From the NCBI RefSeq assembly GCF_900112495.1, contig NZ_FOMA01000005.1, forward strand, positions 1 to 64,000: DNA of 64,000 bases, read 5' to 3'. Both the position numbers and the translations under genes were made by a program. This document shows positions 26,737 to 38,058 of this stretch, in pieces. Positions within the stretch are counted from its first letter, which is position 1. Each line of letters begins with the position of its first letter. Below the pieces are notes generated by a model. It did not search any database, was not told where the DNA came from, and saw only the letters and a program-made list of their open reading frames with translations. This DNA comes from Bacillus sp. OV322. Lineage in GTDB: Bacteria; Bacillota; Bacilli; Bacillales; DSM-1321.

Positions 26737-26976
26737 TGGACTCCAAATTAAAACAAAAAGCATATTTAGATGCCAAGATGCAAAGGTATAATATACATAT
26801 CATTGCAGTCATGGTAATCATGATGAAACACAAATAGAACATTTGTTCTTTTTCTTCTTTTGGATTATACTTATCATATAAGAAGTTAATAATATAAAGC
26901 CTATTTATTTATGAGTCATATCATACTGAATGATACGGCCCGGAAATGTTGTTGTTGCAAGGAAAGGGGAATTTCT

Positions 26977-28953
26977 GTGGCAAAGAAAGTTAGTACAATC
27001 GAATATAATGATGATGCGATTCAAGTCCTTGAAGGCCTGGAAGCGGTCAGAAAGCGTCCAGGAATGTATATCGGAAGCACCGATGCACGAGGACTTCATC
27101 ATTTGGTATATGAGATTGTTGATAACTCCGTGGATGAGGCGCTTGCTGGCTACGGAGACCACATCATCGTTAAAATACATAAAGATAACAGTATCAGCGT
27201 GACAGATAAGGGCCGGGGAATGCCAACCGGAATGCACAAGCTCGGCAAGCCTACACCAGAAGTCATTTTGACAATCCTTCATGCAGGAGGGAAATTTGGC
27301 CAGGGAGGCTATAAAACCAGCGGAGGGCTTCACGGTGTGGGAGCGTCAGTGGTAAACGCCCTCTCGGAATGGCTCGTTGTTACAATTAAGCGGGATGGCT
27401 TCATTTACGAACAGCGATTTGAAAATGGAGGCAAACCAGAAACCACTCTGGAGAAAATAGGAAAAACCAATCAGTCGGGAACTAAAATCCATTTTAAACC
27501 CGATACATCCATATTTTCGGTTACCGTATATAATTATGAAACACTTTGTGAGCGCCTAAGAGAGTCTGCATTTCTTTTAAAAGGAATGAAGATTGAATTA
27601 ATAGATGAGCGGAATGATCACCATGATAATTTTTATTATGAAAATGGCATTGAAGCATTTGTAGAATATATAAATGAAGAAAAAGATACCCTTCACAGCG
27701 TGGTAAGCTTTGAAGGCGAACAGAACAATATCGAAGTCGATTTTGCCTTTCAGTTTAATGACGGCTATTCAGAAAATATTCTGAGCTTTGTTAACAATGT
27801 CCGTACAAAAGATGGAGGCACACATGAAGTCGGGGCTAAAACTGCAATGACCAGGGCTTTTAATGATTATGCCAGAAAAACGGGTCTGCTGAAGGAAAAG
27901 GATAAAAATCTGGAAGGCACAGATATAAGGGAAGGCTTATCTGCCATTATTTCCGTCCGGATTCCTGAAGAGCTTCTTCAATTTGAAGGCCAGACAAAAG
28001 GGAAGCTTGGAACAAGTGAGGCGCGTTCAGCAGTTGACAGTATTGTCACAGAGCATTTGGCATACTTCTTTGAAGAAGATCCCAATACAAGCAGCTCCTT
28101 GATCAAAAAGTCCATTAAAGCGTTTCAGGCCCGTGAAGCGGCAAGGAAAGCCCGTGAAGATGCCCGGAGCGGTAAAAAGAGAAAAAAATCTGATGCTGTT
28201 TTATCAGGGAAACTCACGCCCGCCCAATCTAAAAATCCTGAAAAAAATGAATTGTACCTTGTAGAGGGTGATTCGGCAGGAGGTTCTGCCAAGCAGGGCA
28301 GAGATCGCCGTTTTCAAGCTGTTCTGCCTCTTCGGGGCAAGGTTATCAATACAGAAAAAGCAAAATTGCAGGATATTTTTAAAAATGAAGAAATCAATAC
28401 CATTATTCATGCAATAGGAGCTGGGGTAGGCCCGGAATTCAATGTGGAAGATGCCAATTATGATAAAATCGTAATTATGACGGATGCGGATACTGATGGT
28501 GCCCATATCCAGGTGCTGCTCCTCACATTCTTCTATAGATATATGAAACCGCTGATTGAAGCAGGCAAGGTATACATTGCGCTTCCTCCTTTGTACAAGG
28601 TCAGCAGAGGGACTGGGAAAAAGGAAGTTATTGAATATTCGTGGAGTGATGAAGAACTTCAGGATACAATCAAAAAGGTAGGCAAAGGTTATATGCTACA
28701 GCGGTATAAAGGTTTAGGAGAAATGAATGCCGACCAGCTTTGGGAAACCACCATGAACCCTGAGACAAGAACTTTAATACGTGTGAAAATCGATGATGGA
28801 GCACGGGCAGAAAGAAGGGTTACGACCCTTATGGGCGACAAAGTAGAGCCGCGCCGAAAATGGATTGAAGCTAATGTAGCGTTTGGTCTCGAAGAAGAGT
28901 CGAATATTTTGGATAATGAAAATATGTCGATATCAGAGGAGGTCAAAATTTAA
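26977..28953 (+). CDS. parE: DNA topoisomerase IV subunit B
   Basis: The 658-residue ATPase subunit has the GHKL fold ([28 protein letters not shown]). Its Toprim domain has [19 protein letters not shown] and the metal site DADTDGAHI. With ParC it unlinks daughter chromosomes. The GTG at 26977 is chosen as start: the conserved text begins there and AAGGAAAGGGG lies upstream; 22 extra in-frame codons before it look non-native (KCCCCKE). Its stop overlaps parC by one base (TAATG). Confidence 0.96.
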   Translation: MAKKVSTIEYNDDAIQVLEGLEAVRKRPGMYIGSTDARGLHHLVYEIVDNSVDEALAGYGDHIIVKIHKDNSISVTDKGRGMPTGMHKLGKPTPEVILTILHAGGKFGQGGYKTSGGLHGVGASVVNALSEWLVVTIKRDGFIYEQRFENGGKPETTLEKIGKTNQSGTKIHFKPDTSIFSVTVYNYETLCERLRESAFLLKGMKIELIDERNDHHDNFYYENGIEAFVEYINEEKDTLHSVVSFEGEQNNIEVDFAFQFNDGYSENILSFVNNVRTKDGGTHEVGAKTAMTRAFNDYARKTGLLKEKDKNLEGTDIREGLSAIISVRIPEELLQFEGQTKGKLGTSEARSAVDSIVTEHLAYFFEEDPNTSSSLIKKSIKAFQAREAARKAREDARSGKKRKKSDAVLSGKLTPAQSKNPEKNELYLVEGDSAGGSAKQGRDRRFQAVLPLRGKVINTEKAKLQDIFKNEEINTIIHAIGAGVGPEFNVEDANYDKIVIMTDADTDGAHIQVLLLTFFYRYMKPLIEAGKVYIALPPLYKVSRGTGKKEVIEYSWSDEELQDTIKKVGKGYMLQRYKGLGEMNADQLWETTMNPETRTLIRVKIDDGARAERRVTTLMGDKVEPRRKWIEANVAFGLEEESNILDNENMSISEEVKI

Positions 28954-31403
28954 TGTCTTTAGAAGAGAAAGTTCGCGATTTGCCCCTTGAAGAGGTTATT
29001 GGAGACCGGTTCGGGAGATACAGCAAATATATAATCCAAGACCGTGCACTCCCTGATGCAAGGGACGGGCTAAAGCCGGTTCAGAGGCGCATATTGTATG
29101 CAATGCATGTGGAAGGGAATACAAATGATAAAGGTTTTCGAAAATCAGCCAAGACGGTAGGAAACGTAATCGGGAACTATCATCCGCACGGAGATTCATC
29201 TGTGTATGATGCCATGGTCAGGATGAGCCAGGAATGGAAGCTTCGAAATGTCATGGTACAGATGCACGGCAACAACGGCAGCCTTGACGGCGATCCGCCA
29301 GCAGCAATGCGTTATACAGAAGCAAGGCTATCAGCCATTGCGGCAGAGCTCCTTCGTGATATTGATAAACGGACGGTAGACTTCATTCCCAATTTTGATG
29401 ATACCTCAAACGAGCCGGTTGTTCTTCCTGCAATGTTCCCTAATTTACTGGTAAATGGATCGACTGGAATTTCAGCAGGCTATGCAACAGAGATTCCCCC
29501 TCACCAGCTAGGAGAGGTTATAGACGCTGCCATTATGAGAATGGACAAGCCGGATGTAACTGTCGACGAATTAATGACAGTCATAAAAGGGCCAGACTTT
29601 CCGACAGGAGGCATCATTCAGGGGATTGAAGGCATAAAAAAAGCCTATGAAACCGGAAAAGGAAAAATTATTATTCGCGGCAAAGCCGAAGTAGAGAATA
29701 TGCGCGGAGGCAGGCAGCAGATCGTTGTGACAGAAATCCCTTATGAAGTAAATAAAGCAAATTTGGTCAAAAAAATCGATGAATTCAGGCTCGACCGAAA
29801 AGTGGAGGGAATCTCTGAGGTTCGTGATGAATCGGACCGGACCGGATTAAGGATTGTCATAGAATTGAAAAAAGAAGCAGATTCTTCAGGCGTGCTGAAT
29901 TACCTTTATAAAAATTCAGATCTTCAGATAGCCTATAACTTTAATATGGTGGCCATTTATAAAAAGAGGCCAATGTTAATGAGTCTGCCAAAGCTTCTTG
30001 ATGCATATATCGGCCATCGTAAAGAGGTTATCCTGAACCGTTCACGCTATGAACTGCAAAAGGCACAGGACAGGGCACATATTGTTGATGGATTGATGAA
30101 GGCTTTATCCATTTTAGATGAAGTTATTGCTGTGATCCGTTCATCCAAGGATAAACGGGATGCTAAGGATAACCTGATAAGCAGGTTTCAATTTACAGAA
30201 CCGCAGGCTGAAGCAATCGTATCCCTGCAGCTTTATCGCCTGACCAATACGGATATCACTGCACTTCAGTCAGAAGCGGAAGAGCTAAACCGCAAGATTC
30301 AGGAATTGCAGGCCATTCTTGACAATGAAAAAACACTCTATCAAGTCATTAAAAGAGAATTGAAAAGCATTAAAAAAACATATAACGATACACGCCGTTC
30401 CAGAATTGAAAACGAAATAGAAGAAATTAAAATTAATCTGGAAGTATTGGTAGCCAGCGAAGATGTTATGGTCACAGTCACGAAGGAAGGATATGTGAAA
30501 AGAACTTCTCTCAGGTCGTATGCCGCCTCAGGGGGTCTGGATTTCGGCATGAAGGACTCTGACAGGCTCCTTCAGAAGACGGAAGCCAATACAACGGATG
30601 TTATCCTCCTGTTCACTAACAAAGGGAATTACCTGTACTGTCCAGTTCATATGCTGCCGGATATCCGCTGGAAAGAAACAGGGCAGCATATTGCCAACAT
30701 TGTGCCAATTAGCCGTGATGAGCAAATAGTTAAAATGATTCCGATTAAGGATTTTGAACAGCAGCAATATTTGTTGTTTGTTACGAAGAACGGAATGGTG
30801 AAAAGAACCGAGCTGCGTTCCTATAAAGCTCAGCGTTATTCCAAACCTCTTGTCGGCGTCAACCTGAAAGGCGAGGATGAAATGGCCGATGTGCATCTTA
30901 CTGATGGAAGCACATCCATTATTATGATCAGCCATTATGGGTTTGCTTTATGGTTTGATGAAGAAGAAGTAGGTGCAGTCGGTGTCAGGGCTGCCGGAGT
31001 AAAAGGAATGAACCTAAAAGACGGAGACTACGTCGTTGGCGGCAAGGTGCTTCAAAAGAATTCAGCAGAGGGCATCCTGGTTGTCACCCAGCGAGGCGCG
31101 ATTAAGAAAATGAAGCTTACTGAATTTGAAAAGTCTTCCCGTGCAAAACGCGGGGTCGTTGTGCTTAGGGAATTAAAGTCACACCCGCACCGGGTCATTG
31201 GATTTGAAACCGTTGTAAACAGCGACACCATTTTTATCAGAACGGAAAAGGGGATAATTGAAAGTTCCCATGCTGGAAGTTTAAGGTTCACGGACCGCTA
31301 TACCAATGGATCGTTTATCATTGATGAAACAGAAAGCGGAAAAGCTGCTGAAATCTGGAAGATCGGTTTAGAAGACCCCAATCCAAACGTCGAACAGTCT
31401 TAA
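28953..31403 (+). CDS. parC: DNA topoisomerase IV subunit A
   Basis: The 816-residue breakage-reunion subunit has the catalytic tyrosine at 121 ([10 protein letters not shown]). The quinolone-resistance segment [12 protein letters not shown] has the usual serine (82) and acidic residue (86), so it looks wild type. A C-terminal DNA-wrapping beta-pinwheel runs from about 490. It is translationally coupled to parE. GAGGAGG within the parE end serves as ribosome binding site. Confidence 0.96.
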   Translation: MSLEEKVRDLPLEEVIGDRFGRYSKYIIQDRALPDARDGLKPVQRRILYAMHVEGNTNDKGFRKSAKTVGNVIGNYHPHGDSSVYDAMVRMSQEWKLRNVMVQMHGNNGSLDGDPPAAMRYTEARLSAIAAELLRDIDKRTVDFIPNFDDTSNEPVVLPAMFPNLLVNGSTGISAGYATEIPPHQLGEVIDAAIMRMDKPDVTVDELMTVIKGPDFPTGGIIQGIEGIKKAYETGKGKIIIRGKAEVENMRGGRQQIVVTEIPYEVNKANLVKKIDEFRLDRKVEGISEVRDESDRTGLRIVIELKKEADSSGVLNYLYKNSDLQIAYNFNMVAIYKKRPMLMSLPKLLDAYIGHRKEVILNRSRYELQKAQDRAHIVDGLMKALSILDEVIAVIRSSKDKRDAKDNLISRFQFTEPQAEAIVSLQLYRLTNTDITALQSEAEELNRKIQELQAILDNEKTLYQVIKRELKSIKKTYNDTRRSRIENEIEEIKINLEVLVASEDVMVTVTKEGYVKRTSLRSYAASGGLDFGMKDSDRLLQKTEANTTDVILLFTNKGNYLYCPVHMLPDIRWKETGQHIANIVPISRDEQIVKMIPIKDFEQQQYLLFVTKNGMVKRTELRSYKAQRYSKPLVGVNLKGEDEMADVHLTDGSTSIIMISHYGFALWFDEEEVGAVGVRAAGVKGMNLKDGDYVVGGKVLQKNSAEGILVVTQRGAIKKMKLTEFEKSSRAKRGVVVLRELKSHPHRVIGFETVVNSDTIFIRTEKGIIESSHAGSLRFTDRYTNGSFIIDETESGKAAEIWKIGLEDPNPNVEQS

Positions 31404-31428
31404 GAGATACGGAGCAATAGAGAAGATT

Positions 31429-31461
31429 CCTGAACAGCATCTACCTGTTCAGGGATTTTTT
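31429..31461 (+). terminator. parEC terminator
   Basis: CCTGAACAG-CATCTAC-CTGTTCAGG followed by GATTTTTTC. Confidence 0.88.
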
Positions 31462-31844
31462 CATTTATTCCTGATAGATTTGCAAGGGTGATTTTGGCAT
31501 TCCCGGAACTTGGGACACAATGTACAATATTCTTCCTGAATACGGATTCCTTTTGAGCAGACCTCAATAGGTAATATTGAGAGCGCTTACTATTTTAAAG
31601 CACCCTTCCTCGAACCGTATTTTGATACGGAAAACTTTCCAATTCCTGCGTAATTATGCTATAAAAGAAGTATCCAGGAGCATTGAAGGCGCAGTTTTAG
31701 CTCGTTTGCACGTGCTGAAAAAAGAGAAAGATAACACATTATAGTTGCCAAAAAAAGCTCTCTTAAAAATGTGAATTTCTGCAGGAAGTGCGGCTGCAAA
31801 AATCGAGAGACAATATAAGAGAGCCTTTAAAATAGGGGGAGCAT
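31462..31844. other. Leader region of the alpha-glucosidase gene
   Basis: No further gene was found in this ~380-base stretch. It contains the cre-like site listed separately and a TATAAA near 31660 that could be a -10 box. Confidence 0.4.
31578..31591 (+). promoter_or_regulatory. cre-like site (CcpA)
   Basis: TGAGAGCGCTTACT matches the catabolite-responsive consensus TGWAANCGNTNWCA at all but two positions. Together with the alpha-glucosidase downstream it suggests glucose repression. It lies 254 bases before the start codon. Confidence 0.5.
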
Positions 31845-33479
31845 ATGAAAAAAACATGGTGGAAAGAAGCAGTCGTTTATCAGGTATACTGGAGGAGTTT
31901 TTTTGATTCAAATGGAGATGGAGTAGGAGACATTGAGGGACTGATAGAAAAGCTGGATTATATTAAAAATCTTGGCATAGATGTCATTTGGCTAAATCCA
32001 ATGTATGAATCACCTGATAAAGACAATGGTTATGATATCTCCAATTACTGCGGAGTCATGGAGAAGGCGGGGAATATGGCCAGTGTTGAAAGCCTGATAA
32101 AGGAAGTACACCAGCGCGGGCTGAAAATCATTATGGATCTGGTGGTCAATCATACTTCCGATCATCATCCTTGGTTTTTGGAATCAAAGTCATCTGCAGA
32201 TAATCCTAAACGAAACTGGTATATTTGGAAAGATTCAAAAGATGGAAGACCACCGAATAATTGGCGCTCCTATTTTGCGCCTTCACCGTGGACTTATGAC
32301 GAAACATCGGATCAATACTATTTTCATTCATTTGCAAAAGAACAGCCTGATCTGAATTGGGAAAATCCTGATGTCCGACAGGAAATATACCGTATTATGA
32401 AATTTTGGCTGGATAAAGGAATTGATGGATTCCGGATGGATGTAATTAATCTGCTTGCAAAGAAGCAAGGATATCCTAATGCTGAAGATCCATTTAATTT
32501 ATCATACCTGGCAAATAACCCAGGTATCCATGATTATTTACAGGAAATGCACCATATAGTATTAAGCAAATATGATATCATGACGGTTGGCGAAATTCCT
32601 TTTGTCAGCCCGCAAGAAGGCTTGTTATATGTAAGTGAAGACCGAAATGAATTAAATACTTTGTTTCACTTTCAAATTGCCGATGAGATGCCAGCATGGG
32701 ACATGCTCCGATTTAAGCGCATACAAAAGGATTGGTATGAAGGACTTAAGGGGAATGGGTGGAATTCGCAGTTTCTTAACAATCATGATCATACAAGACA
32801 AGTTACAAGGTATGGGAATGACAAAGAATACCGTGTGCAGTCAGCAAAGCTGCTGGCAGTCTTAACCCATACACTTCCCGGGACTCCTTATATCTATCAA
32901 GGCGAAGAAATCGGCATGACCGGGATACGTTACGATAAGATTGAGGATTATCAGGACATAGCCATGAAAAATAAATATCGTGAAGAAGTGGAAAAAGGGC
33001 AGCATCCAGATGAAGTTCTAAGAAGCCTGCAGCCGTTGTCCAGAGACAATTCACGGACTCCCATGCAATGGAATGATGAGGAAAATGCAGGATTTACATC
33101 AGGTACTCCATGGATTGGGATTAACCCGAATTATAAAACTATTAACACAGAAAATGAACAGAAGGATCCAATGTCTGTCTTGAATTTTTATAAAAAACTC
33201 ATTTCCATCCGGAAAGATACAGATGCAATGGTTTATGGAGATTATCATGATCTGACAGAAAATCATGCTGAATTGTATGCATTTACACGAAAATTGGATA
33301 ATGAAATGATTTTGATCATCTTAAATCATAGCGATAATAAAAATGAGTTTATGCTGCCCGAGGAGTTAGCTGATAAAAATAAAGAGCTGATTCTCGCAAA
33401 TTATGAATGTGTCAAAGATGAAGCAGAAAAAATTATGTTACATCCACACGAAGCAAGGATATATTCCATCAATCTGTGA
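31845..33479 (+). CDS. Alpha-glucosidase (GH13, oligo-1,6-glucosidase/MalL type)
   Basis: The 544-residue cytoplasmic enzyme has the four GH13 regions: DLVVNHTSDHHPWF, GIDGFRMDVINLL (nucleophile Asp), TVGEIPF (acid/base Glu) and FLNNHDHTRQ (third Asp). No signal peptide. Valine in the first region (DLVVNH) points to alpha-1,6 preference, as in MalL and oligo-1,6-glucosidases. The residue after the last catalytic Asp is His where Gln is common. No sugar transporter lies nearby. AGGGGGAG precedes the ATG. Confidence 0.88.
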   Translation: MKKTWWKEAVVYQVYWRSFFDSNGDGVGDIEGLIEKLDYIKNLGIDVIWLNPMYESPDKDNGYDISNYCGVMEKAGNMASVESLIKEVHQRGLKIIMDLVVNHTSDHHPWFLESKSSADNPKRNWYIWKDSKDGRPPNNWRSYFAPSPWTYDETSDQYYFHSFAKEQPDLNWENPDVRQEIYRIMKFWLDKGIDGFRMDVINLLAKKQGYPNAEDPFNLSYLANNPGIHDYLQEMHHIVLSKYDIMTVGEIPFVSPQEGLLYVSEDRNELNTLFHFQIADEMPAWDMLRFKRIQKDWYEGLKGNGWNSQFLNNHDHTRQVTRYGNDKEYRVQSAKLLAVLTHTLPGTPYIYQGEEIGMTGIRYDKIEDYQDIAMKNKYREEVEKGQHPDEVLRSLQPLSRDNSRTPMQWNDEENAGFTSGTPWIGINPNYKTINTENEQKDPMSVLNFYKKLISIRKDTDAMVYGDYHDLTENHAELYAFTRKLDNEMILIILNHSDNKNEFMLPEELADKNKELILANYECVKDEAEKIMLHPHEARIYSINL

Positions 33480-33502
33480 AAGATATTTACATGTAAAATC
33501 AC

Positions 33503-33533
33503 AAAAAGGCCCCGGATAAATGGGGCCTTTTTC
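33503..33533. terminator. Two-way terminator, alpha-glucosidase / MFS gene
   Basis: AAAAAGGCCCC-GGATAAAT-GGGGCCTTTTT lies between converging genes and has A/T runs on both sides. Confidence 0.88.
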
Positions 33534-34730
33534 TTACGCACTTTGCTTTAATTGTTCTTTCTTAGTTTTGTTAGTTAAGCTGAACGCCATATATAAAAAC
33601 ACAAGCAGAAAGATTAAGAAGCTGGATAATCCATAAGTAGCGTTATAGCCTATTTCTACTGCAACATTGCCAAGAGTTCCGGCTCCGATTGCCATGCCTA
33701 AATCCATGAAGCTCAGGGACATGGCATTTGCTGTCCCTTTCTTTTCAGGGGTTACCCGGCTGACGGCCCATGCCTGGAAGGTGGGCTGCATGATTCCATA
33801 TGCAATGCCGTAAAAGACGGCTGCTGCAGATAGCATGGCAAAGTTATGTGTGAAAGCAAGGAGGATCAAGCCGATGATACCAGAGACACTTGCAGGATAA
33901 ATTAGAAGTTTATGTCCGAAGCGGTCATATATTTTACCGGAAAACGGCCTTGTAAATACCATCATTCCAGCTACAATCAGGAAGAATATAGAAACCTTAC
34001 CTCCGAAATGATTGGCCGCTCCTAAACCATCAATAAAATTCACGATTCCTGAAAAAGTAATATAAAACAGGGCTACAAGCAAACATGGAAGAAAGGCACG
34101 TTTATCAAAGGCAAATTCGAAAAGGGACTTGTCCGGAACTGGTTTGGCAGCTGGGGCACCCTGATTGTTTTTGATAAAAAAGCTTCCTGCTGCAGTGAGC
34201 AAGGTTATAAAGAGCATTACGGTTAACAGTTTATTGAATGAATATGAATGCAGCATAGAAAGCGCAATCATAGGTCCAAATGTCGTTCCAAGGCTAGTTG
34301 CCATTCCAAAATAGCCTATGCCTTCCCCAATTCGGGCAGAAGGTATTAAATTAGTGGCAAACGTCGCAAAAAGTGTAGAGATAATACCGAAAGAAATTCC
34401 TTGCAGTATTCTTAGCATTACTAAAATGGAAAAGGTGGCACGTCCAAAACTTAAACCGATTGTAATCAATACAAAAAGTAATGTAACTATTAATGTGGCT
34501 TTCATGTTCAGCTTATGCATAAAAATACCGATAAACGGCCTTGTAAATATGGCAGCGAGCATGAAAGAAGTTGTCATCAATCCGCCTTTAGCGGGATCAT
34601 GTGTAATCTCTCCGACAAAAGCAGGGAAGCCGCCCATAAGTGCCTGAAGGCTAAGGAAAAATAAAAAGGTCATTATAATAATGATAATATATTGCCAGGT
34701 CCATAATTTGACAGGTGCTTGCTGTTTCAA
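33534..34730 (-). CDS. MFS drug/metabolite efflux transporter
   Basis: The 398-residue protein has twelve membrane segments. The motif-A-like loops TRPFIGIFMHKLNMK (about residue 61) and TRPFSGKIYDRFGHK (about 258) mark the two halves of a major facilitator. The substrate is unknown. The MarR-family gene ends three bases upstream, so the two form one unit and the regulator very likely controls this pump. Confidence 0.85.
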   Translation of the reverse strand: MKQQAPVKLWTWQYIIIIIMTFLFFLSLQALMGGFPAFVGEITHDPAKGGLMTTSFMLAAIFTRPFIGIFMHKLNMKATLIVTLLFVLITIGLSFGRATFSILVMLRILQGISFGIISTLFATFATNLIPSARIGEGIGYFGMATSLGTTFGPMIALSMLHSYSFNKLLTVMLFITLLTAAGSFFIKNNQGAPAAKPVPDKSLFEFAFDKRAFLPCLLVALFYITFSGIVNFIDGLGAANHFGGKVSIFFLIVAGMMVFTRPFSGKIYDRFGHKLLIYPASVSGIIGLILLAFTHNFAMLSAAAVFYGIAYGIMQPTFQAWAVSRVTPEKKGTANAMSLSFMDLGMAIGAGTLGNVAVEIGYNATYGLSSFLIFLLVFLYMAFSLTNKTKKEQLKQSA

Positions 34731-34733
34731 AAT

Positions 34734-35195
34734 TTATCCTTCTTTCTTTGATACCGTAAGACAATTTGATGCTTCGTGCTTACTGATATTTCTTTGTATT
34801 GTAGCGAGAACATTCATAAAGAAATGAAGATGTTCATCCGTTATTCCCTGCAGTATTTCGCCATACATATTCTCCACTGCAGGCATAGCCGCTTCAACAG
34901 TACTTCTTCCTTTTTCAGAGACTTCCACCAGAAAAGATCTTCTGTCTTCGGGATTCGGGATTCTTTTGGCTAAATCGTGTTTTTCAAGCAAATCCAATAT
35001 TTTTGTTAAGGTAGCTTGATCTTTATCGGTTTTTGCGGATAATTCCTTTTGGCTGAGACTGGATACATATGTTAATTCTTTTAAAACAGTCCATTGCTCA
35101 GCTGTAATGTTATATCCCTTCAATACTTTACTTACTAATCCCCGTATTTTTTTGCTGGTTGATGAGGCGGTAAACCCTATCTCATCCTTGAACAT
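34734..35195 (-). CDS. MarR-family transcriptional regulator
   Basis: A 153-residue winged-helix protein with LSQKELSAKTDKDQATLTKILDLLE as recognition helix and the DRRSFLVEVSEKG wing. MarR dimers usually repress a linked efflux gene and respond to a small ligand. The linked gene is the MFS transporter. On the minus strand upstream, TTTACACCTATAA and TTTTACACGTATAA form an imperfect direct repeat (about 35232-35260) that may be the operator. Confidence 0.88.
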   Translation of the reverse strand: MFKDEIGFTASSTSKKIRGLVSKVLKGYNITAEQWTVLKELTYVSSLSQKELSAKTDKDQATLTKILDLLEKHDLAKRIPNPEDRRSFLVEVSEKGRSTVEAAMPAVENMYGEILQGITDEHLHFFMNVLATIQRNISKHEASNCLTVSKKEG

Positions 35196-35304
35196 GGTCT
35201 TTATCCATCCCCCATCTTTTACTTCACCTTTTTATTATACGTGTAAAAATTATAGGTGTAAATATAATTTGTATACTAATTATATTCTAATCTTAAATAA
35301 AAAA

Positions 35305-35435
35305 GCTGTTTTCGTAAACTTTGCTGCTATAAAACATGGGAGCTGTTTTCCGCGGGGGCTAATCTAAGCAAGAGTCTCGCACCTTACGCTCAAATCAACT
35401 TGACTTGAAATTGGGAACGCTTCACATAACAAATT
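35305..35435 (-). repeat. Intergenic repeat, internally deleted copy
   Basis: Read on the minus strand, this begins AATTTGTTATGTGAAGCGTTCCC, contains GAGCGTAAGGTGCGAGACTC and CCCCGCGGAA, and ends GCAAAGTTTACGAAAACAGC. The same blocks in the same order occur at 51156-51355. The middle (about 70 bases) is missing here. The core is like the abundant Bacillaceae repeat with GGAGCG ... CCCCGCGGAAAGCGAGC. Confidence 0.8.
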
Positions 35436-35610
35436 AAAAAAACAAAATCTTTAAGAAGAGAACTCTTAAAAAACTTAAAATACATATCCTCTCTGCCTTC
35501 CAAGAAGCTATGTTGAAGAATTAATTATAAATATCGGCCGGATTTTTTCATAGATTCTCTTTCTCTGGAAATAATAAGAAACACCATAAGAGCGAAGGGA
35601 AGAAAAAAGA

Positions 35611-36972
35611 ATGGATCATTTACTGATTGCCAGGTCTATGTTTGGGACCACGATGGGTTTTCACATTATTTTTGCAACAATAGGAGTAGGTTTGCCATTT
35701 ATGATTTTGACTGCGGAAATCATGTATCAAAGAAAAAAGGACCTGCATTATGCCGTTATGGCTCAGCGGTGGACAAGGGCGTTCGCAGTATTGCTGGGAG
35801 TGGGAATTCCTACTGGGACGATTGCAGGAGTACAGCTGACATTGCTGTGGCCTGGCTTTATGGAGGTGATCGGCAGGGTGATGACGCTGCCATTCCAAAT
35901 AGAAATTTATGCTTTCTTCGTTGAAGCATTGTTTATGTCTATTTATGTGTATGCTGCAGATAGAGTGGCACCGTGGATGCGGATCGGAAGTTTAAGCCTG
36001 GTTGCATTGGGAGCTTTATTTTCTGCTGTACTGATTACAAACGTCCATGCATTTGAAGCGACTCCGACAGGATTCAGAATTGAAAATGGGAAAATTGTGG
36101 ATGTTCATCCATGGGCCGCCTTTTTCAATCCCAGCTTCCTTGTCACAGCGCTGCATGTTGCACTATCGGCTTATACCACCGGTGCGTTTGTCGTAGCTTC
36201 TGTTTCTGCCTATAAAATGATCAAAGCGGGATTTGGTTCTAAAGTGTATGTTTTTCATAAAAAAGCATTAATGCTAAGCGTAGTAGCAGGAGGAATCTTT
36301 GCCTTGTTTACAGCATTGAATGGACATGCTTCTGCACAGCATTTATACGAATATCAGCCTGAAAAGCTGGCTGCAGCAGAGGGTCTGTTTGAAACACAGA
36401 CACATGCTCCGCTTTCAATTGGAGGATTTACAGATGAAAAGACACAGTCTGTGAAATGGGGAATTGAAATCCCGTGGGCATTAAGCTTTTTGGCAGCTAA
36501 CAGTTTTGATACTAAAGTGACGGGACTGAATGATTTCCCAAAAGAACATTGGCCGCCCCTATTTATACATACCCTATTCAATACAATGGTAGGAATAGGC
36601 TCATTGCTGATATTGCTGGCAGCTGCGGTGATTATCTGGGAGAAGTGGTTCAAAAAAGAAAGGTTTCCGCGTTTTCTTATGTGGCTCTTTGTGATTTCCG
36701 GCCCTCTTGCAGTTTTATCTATTGAATGCGGATGGATCTTTGCCTGTACGGGGCGCCAGCCGTGGACGATTTATAATTTCCTGACAACGAAAGAGTCGGT
36801 TACATCAACATCCAATCTTGGCTTGCTATTTATCTTATTTTTGATTGTTTATCTGATTTTAGCGGTATCTGTACTTTTTGTGCTTATGTATTACTTTAAG
36901 CGGCACAGTGCTCTGGATGCCATTCATCAGGCAGAGCAAAAAGACAATCAGGCTCTCGATTCTAATTCTTAA
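35611..36972 (+). CDS. ythA: Cytochrome bd-type quinol oxidase subunit I (YthA-like)
   Basis: The 453-residue protein is a CydA homologue with about nine membrane helices. It has the heme b595-side histidine near the N-terminus (GTTMGFHIIFA), the b558 histidine in LHVALSAYTTG, and the family signature GRQPWTIY near residue 390. The quinol loop is short, as in the cyanide-insensitive/YthA branch. It would oxidise quinol with oxygen and save oxygen-sensitive steps. ythB follows after 11 bases. Confidence 0.88.
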   Translation: MDHLLIARSMFGTTMGFHIIFATIGVGLPFMILTAEIMYQRKKDLHYAVMAQRWTRAFAVLLGVGIPTGTIAGVQLTLLWPGFMEVIGRVMTLPFQIEIYAFFVEALFMSIYVYAADRVAPWMRIGSLSLVALGALFSAVLITNVHAFEATPTGFRIENGKIVDVHPWAAFFNPSFLVTALHVALSAYTTGAFVVASVSAYKMIKAGFGSKVYVFHKKALMLSVVAGGIFALFTALNGHASAQHLYEYQPEKLAAAEGLFETQTHAPLSIGGFTDEKTQSVKWGIEIPWALSFLAANSFDTKVTGLNDFPKEHWPPLFIHTLFNTMVGIGSLLILLAAAVIIWEKWFKKERFPRFLMWLFVISGPLAVLSIECGWIFACTGRQPWTIYNFLTTKESVTSTSNLGLLFILFLIVYLILAVSVLFVLMYYFKRHSALDAIHQAEQKDNQALDSNS

Positions 36973-36983
36973 GGAGGATTTAT

Positions 36984-38027
36984 ATGTCAGATGCAGTCAT
37001 AGCCAGTATCGTTCTCTGGGGATTTGTTTTTATATACTCTGTTATGGCAACCATGGATTTTGGCGCAGGATTTTGGTCCATGATTTATTTCAACCGTGAA
37101 AAAACAAGAGCCACCAATATTGCCAACAGGTATTTATCGCCGACATGGGAAGTGACCAACACATTTATCGTCGCGCTCGTTGTTGCCATCTATAGTTTGT
37201 TTCCCGGTGCAGCTTTTACACTGGGCACAATCCTGCTTTTGCCAGGGAGCCTCATACTTTTGCTGCTTGCCCTGCGAAGCGCCTTTCTGGTTTTCTCTCA
37301 TATAGCGATTGATTATGAGAAGATTCTGACCTATATTACCGGAATCACCGGGATATTGATTCCGGCACTTTTAATCAGTGTTTTACCTATTACTCATGGC
37401 CATTTTGTCACAACGGTAAACGGAAAGCAGACATTGAAGCTGGCTGAGCTTTTTTCCAGTCCGAATGAATATGCTTTTATTGGTTTTGCGATTAGCAGCA
37501 CGCTGTTTTTGTCATCGCTCCTGCTGTCAGATTACTCAAAGGAAGCGGATGAACTTGAGGCCTTTAAGGTGTATAGAAAGGATGCCATGATTACTGGCCC
37601 TATATCTTTATTAATGGCATTTTTGATTATGATTACCTTAAGGAATGAGGAAGCATGGCTGTACAACAAGATGATGGATGATTTGCCTATCCTGTTATTC
37701 TCTTTGCTTTTTTTCATAATAGGGGGGCTTGCCTTATATCTGCCGTTTTTTTCAAAGAAAAATATTAAAAGCATGCCAAGGGTTGCTGTCGTTTCAATCA
37801 CCCTGCAGTATTTACTGGCAAGCTATGTTTACGGAAAAGCGCATTTGCCTTATATGGTTTATCCCGATGTGACCATTCACTCTGGCTTTACGGACCCCAA
37901 TTCTTTTAGAGCTGTTTTTGCCACATATATCGTCGGCTTTGCGATATTATTTCCTGGGTTCTTCTATTTTTGGAGAATGTTCATGAAGGACAATCGATAT
38001 TTAAAGCAGAAGGAAGCGAATAAATAG
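36984..38027 (+). CDS. ythB: Cytochrome bd-type quinol oxidase subunit II (YthB-like)
   Basis: The 347-residue protein is a CydB-type subunit with eight to nine membrane helices and the typical start (WGFVFIYSVMATMDFGAGFW). It stabilises the heme-bearing subunit I. AAGGAGG precedes the ATG and the spacing from ythA shows an operon. No cydCD heme/thiol exporter genes follow, as in B. subtilis ythAB. Confidence 0.88.
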   Translation: MSDAVIASIVLWGFVFIYSVMATMDFGAGFWSMIYFNREKTRATNIANRYLSPTWEVTNTFIVALVVAIYSLFPGAAFTLGTILLLPGSLILLLLALRSAFLVFSHIAIDYEKILTYITGITGILIPALLISVLPITHGHFVTTVNGKQTLKLAELFSSPNEYAFIGFAISSTLFLSSLLLSDYSKEADELEAFKVYRKDAMITGPISLLMAFLIMITLRNEEAWLYNKMMDDLPILLFSLLFFIIGGLALYLPFFSKKNIKSMPRVAVVSITLQYLLASYVYGKAHLPYMVYPDVTIHSGFTDPNSFRAVFATYIVGFAILFPGFFYFWRMFMKDNRYLKQKEANK

Positions 38028-38058
38028 TATTTATCCTTTATCTGAAAGGAATGATACG

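Noticed and set aside
26911-26976. Upstream start for parE giving 22 more residues
   Set aside because: The added text contains a Cys cluster unlike other ParE proteins; the GTG at 26977 has a ribosome site and begins the conserved sequence.
31845-33479. A sugar-uptake operon around the alpha-glucosidase
   Set aside because: Neighbours are parC and an MFS/MarR drug-efflux-type pair; no sugar transporter or sugar regulator is adjacent.
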